The notes under the pieces: model-generated
Told to the model about the DNA's origin: nothing
The model's database searches: none
The model's input: the letters and a program-made list of their open reading frames with translations, nothing else
In this document: one piece after another, positions 1-6,238 of the stretch
Numbering within the stretch: position 1 is the stretch's first letter
Layout of the letters: the number at the start of each line of letters is the position of its first letter
Source: Acidobacteriota bacterium
GTDB lineage: Bacteria > Acidobacteriota > UBA4820 > DSQY01
Direction: 5' to 3'
Assembly (NCBI GenBank): GCA_022759065.1
Contig: JAEMPZ010000014.1
Location: 1-6,238 of the forward strand
DNA length: 6,238 nucleotides
Made by a program: the position numbers and the translations under genes

Positions 1-11
1 TTAGCAATGCA

Positions 12-40
12 GATGATGGATGAGAGATGATAGATGAGAG
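12..40. repeat. Tandem 7-bp array A (consensus gatgaga)
   Basis: Four head-to-tail heptamers can be read directly: gatgatg (12-18), gatgaga (19-25), gatgata (26-32) and gatgaga (33-39), followed by one more g. Every unit begins gatga, and only the last two positions vary. This purine-rich array is the reverse-complement family of the array at 135-159. Degenerate heptamer arrays of this kind fit the STRR class of intergenic repeats. No function can be assigned. Confidence 0.8.
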
Positions 41-159
41 CACGATTAGCGCTTCGCCAAGTCCGCTTCCGCCGCGCCCGCCGCCTCACAAGCTACGGCA
101 GGCTCAATTCAACGCCGGGCGCAATCTTTGCCTTCATCCCTCATCTCTCATCTATCATC
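26..159. repeat. Inverted pair of heptamer arrays (15-bp perfect arms)
   Basis: Positions 26-40 (gatgatagatgagag) are the exact reverse complement of positions 145-159, leaving 104 bp between the arms. The identity arises because both arms are heptamer arrays in opposite orientation, so the pairing may be a by-product of repeat composition rather than a selected terminal inverted repeat. No transposase is encoded between the arms and no target-site duplication is evident. Confidence 0.6.
135..159. repeat. Tandem 7-bp array B (consensus catctct)
   Basis: The units catccct (135-141), catctct (142-148) and catctat (149-155) are followed by a partial unit catc. The array is pyrimidine-rich on the + strand and matches array A when reverse-complemented. 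It ends three bases before the start of the octamer array at 163, so two arrays of different period are almost directly joined. Confidence 0.75.
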
Positions 160-162
160 GGC

Positions 163-186
163 CCTTAGTGCCTTGGTGCCTTGGTG
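163..186. repeat. Tandem 8-bp array C (consensus ccttggtg)
   Basis: Three consecutive octamers are visible: ccttagtg (163-170), ccttggtg (171-178) and ccttggtg (179-186), followed by gtgaa. From general knowledge, similar tracts (cttngtg units ending in a short gtgaa-like tail) recur between genes in many bacterial genomes. Their reverse-strand translations give low-complexity peptides rich in H, T, K, R and D that are often mis-annotated as proteins. Confidence 0.8.
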
Positions 187-212
187 GTGAATCTTCTCGC
201 GTTGGAATGCGG

Positions 213-244
213 TCTCGGTGTCTCGGTGTCTCGGCGTGTCGGTG
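213..244. repeat. Tandem 8-bp array D (consensus tctcggtg)
   Basis: Four octamers occur in tandem: tctcggtg (213-220), tctcggtg (221-228), tctcggcg (229-236) and tgtcggtg (237-244). The unit differs from that of array C at only two positions, which suggests the two arrays belong to one family separated by 26 bp. In-frame translation through this array produces an apparent N-terminal extension of the downstream protease, which I reject in favour of the start at 332. Confidence 0.8.
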
Positions 245-297
245 TCAGGCTCGCGCGGCCTGGCGTTGGCCAAGTCTATGGTGGTATCCTCGCTGGA

Positions 298-313
298 GCG
301 GGCGATTGCCCGC
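298..313 (+). other. Small perfect hairpin in the presumed protease leader
   Basis: The sequence gcgggc-gatt-gcccgc forms a perfect 6-bp GC stem with a 4-base loop, ending 7 bases before the Shine-Dalgarno sequence. It lacks a T-tract, so it is not a typical intrinsic terminator. It could affect leader stability or ribosome access, or be a chance palindrome in GC-rich DNA. No transcription start is established, so its presence in the mRNA is inferred. Confidence 0.4.
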
Positions 314-320
314 GCATGTC

Positions 321-326
321 GAGGAG
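321..326 (+). promoter_or_regulatory. Ribosome binding site of the M16 protease
   Basis: GAGGAG lies 5 bases upstream of the ATG at 332. It decides the start codon. The ATG at 332 has this site directly in front and opens a clear signal peptide, whereas in-frame upstream starts at 218 and 278 would translate repeat array D or leader sequence and bury the signal peptide. Confidence 0.8.
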
Positions 327-331
327 AGCCC

Positions 332-3058
332 ATGTACCTGCACAGAGCCTTCGTCACAACCATCGCCGCGCTCGCTTTAGCTTCCGCCGCGCTGACGGCC
401 TCCGCCCAGGAGGTCAAGGCCGAAACCTACACGCTGCCCAACGGCCTTACGGTGATCCTCCACGAAGACCACCGTTTGCCCCAGGTCACTATCAACACCT
501 GGTTCGCCGTGGGCTCCAAGGACGAAGCTCCGGGGAGGTCCGGCTTCGCCCACCTCTTCGAGCACCTCATGTTCATGGGAACGGCGCGGGTTCCCACCGG
601 ACAGTTCGACGAGATCATGGAAAGCGGCGGCGGCTCCAACAACGCCAGCACCGCGACGGACCGCACCAACTACTTCAGCGAGGGGCCGAGTTCGCTGCTT
701 CCCACCCTTCTCTGGCTCGACGCGGACCGGCTCGAAGGACTCGGCAAGGCCATGACGCAGGAGAAGCTTGACCTTCAGCGAAGCGTGGTGCTCAACGAGC
801 GGCGCCAGAACACGGAGAACGTCCCCTACGGCGTGGCCGAGCTCCTGATCCCCGACGCTCTATATCCGGTTGACCATCCCTACCACCATCCGGTCATAGG
901 AAGCCCCGAGGATTTGCAGGCGGCCAAGCTTCAGGACGTGAAGGACTTTTTCGCCACCTACTACGTCCCAGGCAACGCGAGCCTCGTTGTCGCTGGCGAC
1001 TTCGATCCCAAGGCGGCAAAGGAGCTGGTCGCGAAAACTTTCGGCGCCATCCCCGCGCAGCCCGCTCCATCCCACCGCGCCGTTCCCGTGCCCGTATTGG
1101 ACCGCGAGGTCCGCCGGCTGGCCACGGACAAAGTGAAATATCCGAAACTGATCCTGGTCTGGCATTCTCCGCCGGAATTCGACGCCGGGGACGCCGAGAT
1201 GGAACTGGCTGCGGCCATTCTCGCCGATGGCACGTCGGGACGGCTCCACAAGCGGCTTGTTCTCGACGAGCAGATCGCTCAGGAGGTTGACGCCTACCAG
1301 AACTCCCAGGAGCTCGTTTCCGAGTTCACCGTTGAGGCCACCGCTTCTTCCGGGGTTGACCTCGAACGGCTCAAGAAGGAGATCATCGAAGAGATGGAGC
1401 GTTTCAAGGCCGGCGGCCCTAGCGACGCCGAGATGAAGCGCGTGAAGGCCGCCGCCGAATCGCGCTTTCTTCGAAGGATGGAAAGCCTCGGCAACCGCGC
1501 CGACATGCTCAACATGTACCAGCACTTCTTCGGATACCCCGACGGCTTCAAGCGCGACCTCGCCCGCTACACGGGAGCCACCGCCCAGGGCCTGCGGGAC
1601 TGGGCGCGCAAGGTCTGGGGCGACGGAAGGCTGGACCTGCGGATAATCCCGGCCGACGCGGCCGTGGACGGCGCCAATCTCGACAAGCGCCCCGGCGACC
1701 TGCCGCAGGGGAAGGCCAGCGTGCCGGTAGCCGAAAAACTGGCCCTCGCAAACGGCGTGCCCCTCTACGTCGTGAGCCGCCCAGGCACCGGACTCTTCGC
1801 CGGGGCACTGGTGGTGGATGGCGGCGAACGCCTGGTTCCGTCAGATAAAGCGGGGCTGGCCTCCCTCGTCGCGGAACTTCTGACCAAGGGCGCCGGCGGG
1901 AAAGACGCATCCTCCTTCGCCGATGCGGTCACCAGCCTCGGAGCTTCAATTTCGGCAAGCGCCACCTGGCATGGCACGCAAGTGGAGGTTCGGGGGCTCT
2001 CCTCCAGAATGGCGCCAACCCTCGACCTCTTCGCCGACGTGATAATGCGCCCGAACCTGACGGAGAAAGATTTTCAGCGCGAGCGGGAGCTTGCCCTCCA
2101 GGCGATAGCTTCGCGTCAGGAGAACCCGCGCGCCGTGGCATCAATCGTCACCCGCGCCTTGACCTTCGGCAAGGATGACCCGCGAGGCCGCGCAGATGAG
2201 GGCTACGCCAAAACCGTTGGCGGGCTCACGCCGGCCGACGCGAGGGCGCTGTTGCCGCGGCTTCTCGACCCGGCTGGCGCCAGCCTTGTTTTCGCCGGCG
2301 ACTTCGACCCCTCGGCGCTCAAGGCCGAATTGGACAAGCGCCTCTCTGGATGGAAGCCATCAGGGGAAAAGGTCCCGCCACTTCCCTCCCCCATCGCTGG
2401 GCCCGCCGCGGGACGAATCGTCGTCGTTGACCGCCCAGGCGCGCCTCAAACCGTCATCTCCCTGAGCCGCCCGATCGGCGCGCCCCAGGAAAACCTGGAG
2501 GCCGCGCGCGACACGCTCGACACCCTGTTCGGCGGCAGCTTCACGAGCAGGCTCAACCAGAACCTCAGAGAGAAGCACGGATACACTTACGGCGCCAGGG
2601 GCGGGATGAACAGGGAAGCCAACCAGGTGACGCTCTTCGCAGGGGCATCGGTTCAGACGGCGGTGACAGCGGCCGCGCTCACTGAGTTCAAACGCGAGTT
2701 CGACGGGCTCGCGAAGGGAGGCGCAACGGCCGAAGAGGTGGACAAGGCCCGCCGGACGATGCGCTTCTATCTGCTGACCCAGGGCGAAACGACGGGACGA
2801 CTGGCCGGTTCCGTGGCCGCCCTCGTTGCCGACGGCCGTCCCCTCGACGCCTACCAGCGCGAGGTTGAGGCGCTCGATGGGGTCAATATCGAAGCGGTGA
2901 ACGCCCAAGCCCATTCCGGCGCCTACGCCTGGGACGGCCTTTTGATTGTGCTCGTGGGAGACAAGGCGGCCATCCTGCCTCAGTTGGAGAAGGCGGGCTT
3001 CCCCAAGCCTGTCTTCGCCGACGCGGAGGGAAATATACAGCATGAAACTAAGCAATAG
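332..3058 (+). CDS. Secreted M16-family zinc metalloprotease, two-domain (pitrilysin/PqqL-like)
   Basis: This 908-residue protein begins with a Sec signal peptide: Arg5, a hydrophobic core at about residues 7-22, and probable cleavage after ASA at residue 25. It should therefore act in the periplasm or be secreted. The catalytic zinc motif HxxEH is intact at H74-L-F-E77-H78, with the third ligand most likely E156 in the sequence LNERRQN. The N-terminal M16 catalytic domain spans about 35-185, with its partner domain at about 200-385. A second M16 pair covers about 475-640 and 645-880, and the matching phrases AGDFDP at 221-226 and 655-660 mark the duplication. The second copy lacks HxxEH and should be non-catalytic. 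It keeps the family substrate-binding R/Y region (R740, Y751/Y753, in LREKHGYTYGA). The family cleaves peptides or small proteins held in a chamber between the two halves, but the substrate here is unknown. No pqq genes are nearby, so a cofactor-biosynthesis role is unsupported. The gene appears monocistronic and ends with TAG. Confidence 0.95.
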   Translation: MYLHRAFVTTIAALALASAALTASAQEVKAETYTLPNGLTVILHEDHRLPQVTINTWFAVGSKDEAPGRSGFAHLFEHLMFMGTARVPTGQFDEIMESGGGSNNASTATDRTNYFSEGPSSLLPTLLWLDADRLEGLGKAMTQEKLDLQRSVVLNERRQNTENVPYGVAELLIPDALYPVDHPYHHPVIGSPEDLQAAKLQDVKDFFATYYVPGNASLVVAGDFDPKAAKELVAKTFGAIPAQPAPSHRAVPVPVLDREVRRLATDKVKYPKLILVWHSPPEFDAGDAEMELAAAILADGTSGRLHKRLVLDEQIAQEVDAYQNSQELVSEFTVEATASSGVDLERLKKEIIEEMERFKAGGPSDAEMKRVKAAAESRFLRRMESLGNRADMLNMYQHFFGYPDGFKRDLARYTGATAQGLRDWARKVWGDGRLDLRIIPADAAVDGANLDKRPGDLPQGKASVPVAEKLALANGVPLYVVSRPGTGLFAGALVVDGGERLVPSDKAGLASLVAELLTKGAGGKDASSFADAVTSLGASISASATWHGTQVEVRGLSSRMAPTLDLFADVIMRPNLTEKDFQRERELALQAIASRQENPRAVASIVTRALTFGKDDPRGRADEGYAKTVGGLTPADARALLPRLLDPAGASLVFAGDFDPSALKAELDKRLSGWKPSGEKVPPLPSPIAGPAAGRIVVVDRPGAPQTVISLSRPIGAPQENLEAARDTLDTLFGGSFTSRLNQNLREKHGYTYGARGGMNREANQVTLFAGASVQTAVTAAALTEFKREFDGLAKGGATAEEVDKARRTMRFYLLTQGETTGRLAGSVAALVADGRPLDAYQREVEALDGVNIEAVNAQAHSGAYAWDGLLIVLVGDKAAILPQLEKAGFPKPVFADAEGNIQHETKQ

Positions 3059-3093
3059 ATAGGCAAGACCGATCGCCGTGCTGTCAAACAAGT

Positions 3094-3120
3094 GGCCCGC
3101 TTGCGCGCCACGCTTGGGCC
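3094..3120 (+). other. Weak stem-loop after the M16 gene
   Basis: GGCCC at 3094-3098 can pair with GGGCC at 3116-3120, and GC at 3099-3100 with GC at 3112-3113 across a 2-base tt bulge, leaving an 11-base loop. It starts about 35 bases after the protease stop codon. No T-tract follows, so it is not a convincing intrinsic terminator, although it could stabilise the 3' end of the transcript. The rest of the 3059-3279 gap shows no gene. Confidence 0.25.
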
Positions 3121-3198
3121 GCGAAGCCGCCACGATTCATGGCCACACGCAGCTGATAGGCCTGCGCGGCGATTTGTCTTCCCCTTACATGGCTATTG

Positions 3199-3222
3199 AA
3201 AAGAGGAGGAGTTTTTTCTCCC
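3199..3222 (-). terminator. Possible weak terminator after tRNA-Ser
   Basis: Read on the minus strand, GGGAG (3222-3218), a loop of six A residues (3217-3212) and CTCCT (3211-3207) form a 4-5 bp stem, followed by CCTC and then a run of four T residues. It lies about 58 bases past the tRNA CCA end. The short stem, the T-run displaced from it and the A-only loop make this a weak candidate. Confidence 0.25.
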
Positions 3223-3279
3223 AGGCCGTGAGGAGGCTGTGAGGGGAGCCGGCCAAGAAGTCAGGCTGAAGGCTGTAAC

Positions 3280-3369
3280 TGGCGGAGAGAGAGGGATTCG
3301 AACCCCCGTTGCCCTTACGGGCAAACCTGATTTCGAGTCAGGCGCCTTCGACCACTCGGCCATCTCTCC
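3280..3369 (-). tRNA. tRNA-Ser (anticodon CGA)
   Basis: The minus strand folds into a complete 90-nt class II tRNA. The acceptor stem is GGAGAGA (3369-3363) with TCTCTCC (3290-3284), followed by discriminator G and a genome-encoded CCA (3282-3280). There is a 3-bp D stem GCC/GGC, an anticodon stem CCTGA/TCAGG around the loop CTCGAAA, a long variable arm with a 6-bp stem TTGCCC/GGGCAA, and a T loop TTCGAAT. The anticodon is CGA (rc of 3333-3335), which reads UCG codons. The long variable arm and discriminator G are serine identity features. The sequence closely follows the known bacterial tRNA-Ser(CGA) pattern, with the same GGAGAGA acceptor. It lies downstream of metH on the same strand but has its own promoter. 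Confidence 0.97.
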
Positions 3370-3378
3370 GAGTTTGAA

Positions 3379-3407
3379 ATCTTACCCTACAACAGGGCCA
3401 CGGTCAA
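3379..3407 (-). promoter_or_regulatory. Sigma-70-type promoter of tRNA-Ser
   Basis: On the minus strand, TTGACC (3407-3402, 5 of 6 matches to the -35 consensus) is separated by exactly 17 bp from TAAGAT (3384-3379, 4 of 6 matches to the -10 consensus). Nine bases separate the -10 element from the first base of the mature tRNA, so transcription should begin a few bases before it, leaving a very short 5' leader for RNase P. Position and spacing support this reading; there is no experimental evidence. Confidence 0.75.
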
Positions 3408-3482
3408 CTATTTACGGCCATTTCGCCGCTGCCGCTGATATTATTACCCCAACGGCAACAAGGACGCTGCCCCACTTCTTCG

Positions 3483-3517
3483 CTCTTTACTCTTTACCCT
3501 TTACTCTTTACTCTCAA
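3483..3517. repeat. Tandem 7-bp array E (consensus ctcttta), overlapping the metH stop
   Basis: Five heptamers occur in tandem: ctcttta (3483-3489), ctcttta (3490-3496), cccttta (3497-3503), ctcttta (3504-3510) and the diverged ctctcaa (3511-3517). The metH stop codon TGA (rc of 3514-3516) lies inside the last unit, so the array abuts and terminates the coding region. On the + strand the array is almost pure pyrimidine apart from one A per unit. It shares the 7-bp period with arrays A and B but has a different unit. Confidence 0.8.
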
Positions 3518-6238
3518 CTAAGATACCTCGCCTCGGGGTGGTGGAAGACGACGGCGCTGACGCTCGCCTCAGGGTCCATCATGAAGGACTCGGTGAGATG
3601 GACGCCGATCTCTTCGGGGTTCAGGAGGCTAAAGAGGTCTCGCTGCGGTTCCATGTCCGGGCAGGCGGGATAGCCGAATGAAAGGCGGATGCCGCGGTAC
3701 TTGGCGTGAAAAATGTCCTGTATGGCGAGATCCTTCGGGTCGGGAATGCCCCATAGTTCGCGAATTCGTTTGTGCAGCCATTCCGCCGCGGCTTCGGCGG
3801 TCTCAAGCGCCAGCGCCTGGAGGGCGTAGCTTTGCAGAAGGCTGCCCTCCGCCCGAAGCTCCATCGCCTTCTCTTGCGCCTGCGCGCCCGCCGTGACGCA
3901 GAAGAGCGCCACGCTGTCATTCGCCTCGGCGTCGGGGTGGACCCAGTGGGCGGCGGACCGGCATGGAGCCCTTTTCATCCTTGGAAACGGAAGCTCGGCG
4001 ATGGGAGAGCCGCGAGGGTCGAGGATCACAACGCTCTCGTCCTTGCCGTACGCCCTGAAGAAACCGAAGACGGCCGATGGCCGCAACCATTGGCGCGCCA
4101 CGGCGGCGTCCTTCAATTCCTCTACAAGGGCCGCGATTTTCCCGGCCTTCGCGTCTTTTTGTTCCAGGAGCCGCGCCACGGAGCCTTTCAGTCCGAGGTG
4201 TTTTCCCAAAAGCATCTGCGCGTTGAGGTAGCGAAAAACCTCGTCAAGGTCCAGCGCCCCAAGGACCTTTCTGCCAAGCCACGGGGGATGGGGAAGCACG
4301 GCCGGATCGAGAGGCGGATCCGGCGGCTGAGGAATGGATGGAGGCTCCACCTTCTCGGATTGAACAGAAGCGCCTTCCGCCTTCGAGGACCGAGATCCCC
4401 CTTCGAGTATGCGCCGGGCTTCGCTCAGCCCGGCCATCGCGTCTGGCGCGTAGGCGACCGCGCCCCTGTAAACCGGGGCGATCCGTTCGCGCGTGAACGA
4501 CGCGCTCAAGGCGGCGCCGCCGACAAGCACTGGGACAGAAATGTCCTGCGCCGCCATGTCTTTGGCCGTTTCGGCCATCTGGTTGGCGGAGCGAACCAAG
4601 AGGCCGGAAAGCCCCACCAGGTCGGTCTTGCGCGCCCGCAACGCGGCGATGAGCTTGTCAGACGTTACTTGCACGCCGAGGTCCACCACCTCGTAGCCGT
4701 TGCTGGAGAAGATCATCCCCACGAGGTTTTTGCCGATGTCGTGGACGTCCCCGCGCACCGTGGCCAGCGTGATTGAGCCGCGCCTGGCTTCGCCGCCCTT
4801 GAGGCGAGGACGGAGGTGGTCCACGGCCGCCTGCATCACCTCGGCGGAGACGAGCACTTCGGCGACTATGAGTTCGCCCCGCGCGAAGAGGCGGCCGACT
4901 TCATCCATGCCCTCCATTAAAGGGCCTGAAATGATTGCCAGCGGGCCGGCGCCAAGAAGCATCTCGTCAAGCGCCTCTTTAAGCCCGGACCTCTCGCCCT
5001 CCACGACCATTCTCTTAACACGTTCCCGTGGGGGAAGGTCTTTCATAATCCTGATTGCTGCTTCGCGCGCTGGGCGGCCGCGGTAGAGGGCGGCAAAGGC
5101 CTCGATGCTGGACGCCGAGCCGGTGAAGAGCAGATCCTCGGCCAGGGCGGCTTCATCTGGTTTCAAGCTTGGGTAGCGCACGAGCTGCTCGGTGTTGACG
5201 ATGGCGGCGTCAAGGCCGGCTTGAACGCAATGGTGCAAAAAGACGGCGTTGAGCACTTCGCGCGCCGCTACTGGAAGGCCGAAGGAGACGTTGCTTATCC
5301 CAAGGACCGTCAAGGAGCCGGGGAATGTTGTTTTAATGGCCCGGACGCCTTCGATGGTCTCTTTAGCCGAACCTCGGAATTTGGGGTCGCCCGTGGCCGC
5401 CGGAAAAACAAGCGCGTCCAGAAGGATTTCGCGGCGGCTGAAACCAAGCGATTCCAGCCTTTCGAGAAGTTTCCCGGCCACCTCGACTTTTCGCGCGCAG
5501 GTGCGCGCCATTCCATCGGTGGGATGGCCGTCAATGCAGCCGGCCACTAGCGCGGCGCCGTAACGCTTGGCGATTGAAGCCGCCCTTTCAAGCCGCGCCC
5601 CGCCGTCTTCGAGGTTGACCGAGTTTAATATGGCGCGGCCGGGAATGAGCTTTAGCGCGGTTTCCATAACTTCCGGGTCCGTGGTGTCAACCATGAAAGG
5701 CAGGCGAACCGCGCGCCTCAGCGCCACGACCACCTCGGCCATCGAGGCCTTCTCGTCTCCCCGCGCGTCCGCCAGACAAATATCCAACACCTGCGCGCCG
5801 TTCTTGGCCTGGCGGCGCCCTATCTCGGCGGCCTCCGCGAAGCGTCTTTCCTGAACGAGCTTCTTGAATGTTCTCGAACCAAGCGCGTTTGTGCGCTCGC
5901 CAATGAGCAGAGGGGGGCGCTCCTGAGCCAGTTCCCTCGCTTCTCCGCCGGCGATGCGAGCCTTGTCGTAAGGTGGAGCGACCCTCGGCCTGTTTCGCGA
6001 GGCGACCGCCCGAAGCTGGCGGATGTGCTCGGCCGTGGTGCCGCAGCAGCCCCCGATGAGGTTGACAAGGCCCCGCGAGGCGTAACGCTCGAGGACGGCA
6101 GCCATCTGCTCGGGAGTTTCAAGGTAGCACCCCTTTGCGTCGGGGCGCCCAGCGTTCGGCACTACCGATACGAAGGCGGAGGTGAGCGCCGCGAGGGCTC
6201 GCAGGTCCTCGGCCATGGCCTTTGGGCCCGTGGCGCAG
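3514..6238 (-). CDS. metH: Cobalamin-dependent methionine synthase, 5' partial
   Basis: This enzyme transfers the methyl group of 5-methyltetrahydrofolate through cobalamin to homocysteine, giving methionine in the cytoplasm. About 246 N-terminal residues lie outside the window, judged from the E. coli enzyme. With the Met at 6214-6216 as residue 1, the first visible residue is Cys -6 (codon 6235-6237, in CATGP). With C57 and C58 in GGCCGT it completes the homocysteine-domain zinc triad, and the 63-residue spacing equals that of E. coli C247 and C310. Then follow the folate-binding domain (about 98-360), the helical cap (about 393-470), the cobalamin domain (about 480-605), a proline-rich linker (about 622-645) and the AdoMet-binding reactivation domain (about 646-900). 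The base-off cobalamin motif D490-x-H492-x-x-G495 is intact, and S543 matches the E. coli Ser810 of the ligand triad. The AdoMet motif R844-x-x-x-G848-Y849-PACPD is present. The protein stops just after HHPEARYLS, some tens of residues before the E. coli end, inside array E. Any cobalamin riboswitch would lie outside the window. Confidence 0.97.
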   Translation of the reverse strand, partial: CATGPKAMAEDLRALAALTSAFVSVVPNAGRPDAKGCYLETPEQMAAVLERYASRGLVNLIGGCCGTTAEHIRQLRAVASRNRPRVAPPYDKARIAGGEARELAQERPPLLIGERTNALGSRTFKKLVQERRFAEAAEIGRRQAKNGAQVLDICLADARGDEKASMAEVVVALRRAVRLPFMVDTTDPEVMETALKLIPGRAILNSVNLEDGGARLERAASIAKRYGAALVAGCIDGHPTDGMARTCARKVEVAGKLLERLESLGFSRREILLDALVFPAATGDPKFRGSAKETIEGVRAIKTTFPGSLTVLGISNVSFGLPVAAREVLNAVFLHHCVQAGLDAAIVNTEQLVRYPSLKPDEAALAEDLLFTGSASSIEAFAALYRGRPAREAAIRIMKDLPPRERVKRMVVEGERSGLKEALDEMLLGAGPLAIISGPLMEGMDEVGRLFARGELIVAEVLVSAEVMQAAVDHLRPRLKGGEARRGSITLATVRGDVHDIGKNLVGMIFSSNGYEVVDLGVQVTSDKLIAALRARKTDLVGLSGLLVRSANQMAETAKDMAAQDISVPVLVGGAALSASFTRERIAPVYRGAVAYAPDAMAGLSEARRILEGGSRSSKAEGASVQSEKVEPPSIPQPPDPPLDPAVLPHPPWLGRKVLGALDLDEVFRYLNAQMLLGKHLGLKGSVARLLEQKDAKAGKIAALVEELKDAAVARQWLRPSAVFGFFRAYGKDESVVILDPRGSPIAELPFPRMKRAPCRSAAHWVHPDAEANDSVALFCVTAGAQAQEKAMELRAEGSLLQSYALQALALETAEAAAEWLHKRIRELWGIPDPKDLAIQDIFHAKYRGIRLSFGYPACPDMEPQRDLFSLLNPEEIGVHLTESFMMDPEASVSAVVFHHPEARYLS

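Larger units (their letters stand above)
1..331. other. Repeat-rich intergenic region upstream of the M16 protease
   Basis: No convincing coding region is visible here. Short open frames on both strands run through tandem repeats and show no domain-like composition. The stretch holds four short tandem arrays (12-40, 135-159, 163-186, 213-244), a GC-rich spacer between the first two (41-134), a 6-bp hairpin (298-313) and the protease ribosome binding site. The spacer carries a near-duplicate, cgcttcgcc near 50-58 and cgcttccgcc near 64-73. I found no sigma-70 promoter with acceptable spacing for the downstream gene. The window begins inside this region, so what lies further upstream is unknown. 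Confidence 0.6.

Noticed and set aside
41..137. Tiny minus-strand peptide (MKAKIAPGVELSLP) or fragment of a gene end in the core between arrays A and B
   Set aside because: It is only 14 codons long, overlaps a repeat at its start and has no support from motif or context.
12..244. CRISPR array
   Set aside because: The units are 7-8 bp and directly contiguous, without unique spacers, and no cas genes are present.
266..290. Promoter TTGGCC / TATCCT for the protease
   Set aside because: The spacer is only 13 bp, outside the working range for sigma-70, and no alternative pairing near the gene fits.
218..331. 38-residue N-terminal extension of the M16 protease starting at ATG 218
   Set aside because: It translates octamer array D and the leader hairpin. 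The ATG at 332 has a good GAGGAG site at 5-base spacing and opens directly into a signal peptide.
148..417. Minus-strand open frame of 89 codons
   Set aside because: It is the translation of the tandem arrays, giving HHQGTK- and RHRDTE-like low-complexity peptides known as false calls, and it overlaps the protease start.
2360..3133. Minus-strand open frame of 257 codons opposite the protease
   Set aside because: It is a shadow of the M16 C-terminal domain, with no ribosome binding site or recognisable motif.
3239..3673. Plus-strand open frame of 144 codons
   Set aside because: Its recognisable part (GIRTPVALTGKPDFESGA) is the antisense translation of tRNA-Ser, a widespread annotation artefact. 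The remainder crosses array E and the metH 3' end.
3772..4776. Plus-strand open frame of 334 codons opposite metH
   Set aside because: It is a shadow frame in GC-rich DNA with a composition rich in Arg, Gly and His and no family features, while the opposite strand encodes intact MetH domains.

Overview
The window looks like chromosomal DNA from a GC-rich bacterium, most likely an uncultured Gram-negative-type lineage. The reasons are an exported two-domain M16 zinc protease, a cobalamin-dependent methionine synthase with an AdoMet activation domain, and a tRNA-Ser gene with an encoded CCA end. The sequence alone does not fix the phylum. The gene content is ordinary. No defence system, CRISPR array, phage or insertion-sequence gene is visible.

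Layout. Positions 1-331 hold no supportable gene. They contain four short degenerate tandem arrays of 7-bp or 8-bp units, two of which form an inverted pair, then a small hairpin and a good ribosome binding site. Positions 332-3058 (+) encode a secreted M16-family metalloprotease of 908 residues. Positions 3059-3279 are a convergent intergenic gap with two weak hairpins. Positions 3280-3369 (-) are tRNA-Ser(CGA), with a near-consensus promoter at 3379-3407. A fifth tandem array (7-bp units) lies at 3483-3517 and supplies the stop codon of metH. Positions 3514-6238 (-) are metH, whose 5' end lies outside the window.

Function. metH and the tRNA-Ser gene are co-directional, and the M16 gene converges on them. 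No shared pathway links the protease to the other two genes. MetH makes methionine from homocysteine and methyltetrahydrofolate in the cytoplasm, tRNA-Ser(CGA) reads UCG codons, and the protease should act outside the cytoplasmic membrane. The tRNA has its own promoter, so it need not depend on metH transcription.

The most notable non-genic signal is the set of five heptamer/octamer arrays, which occupy much of the non-coding DNA here. They resemble the short tandemly repeated repetitive (STRR-type) sequences described in cyanobacteria and seen in other bacterial genomes, and such tracts are a known source of false ORF calls.
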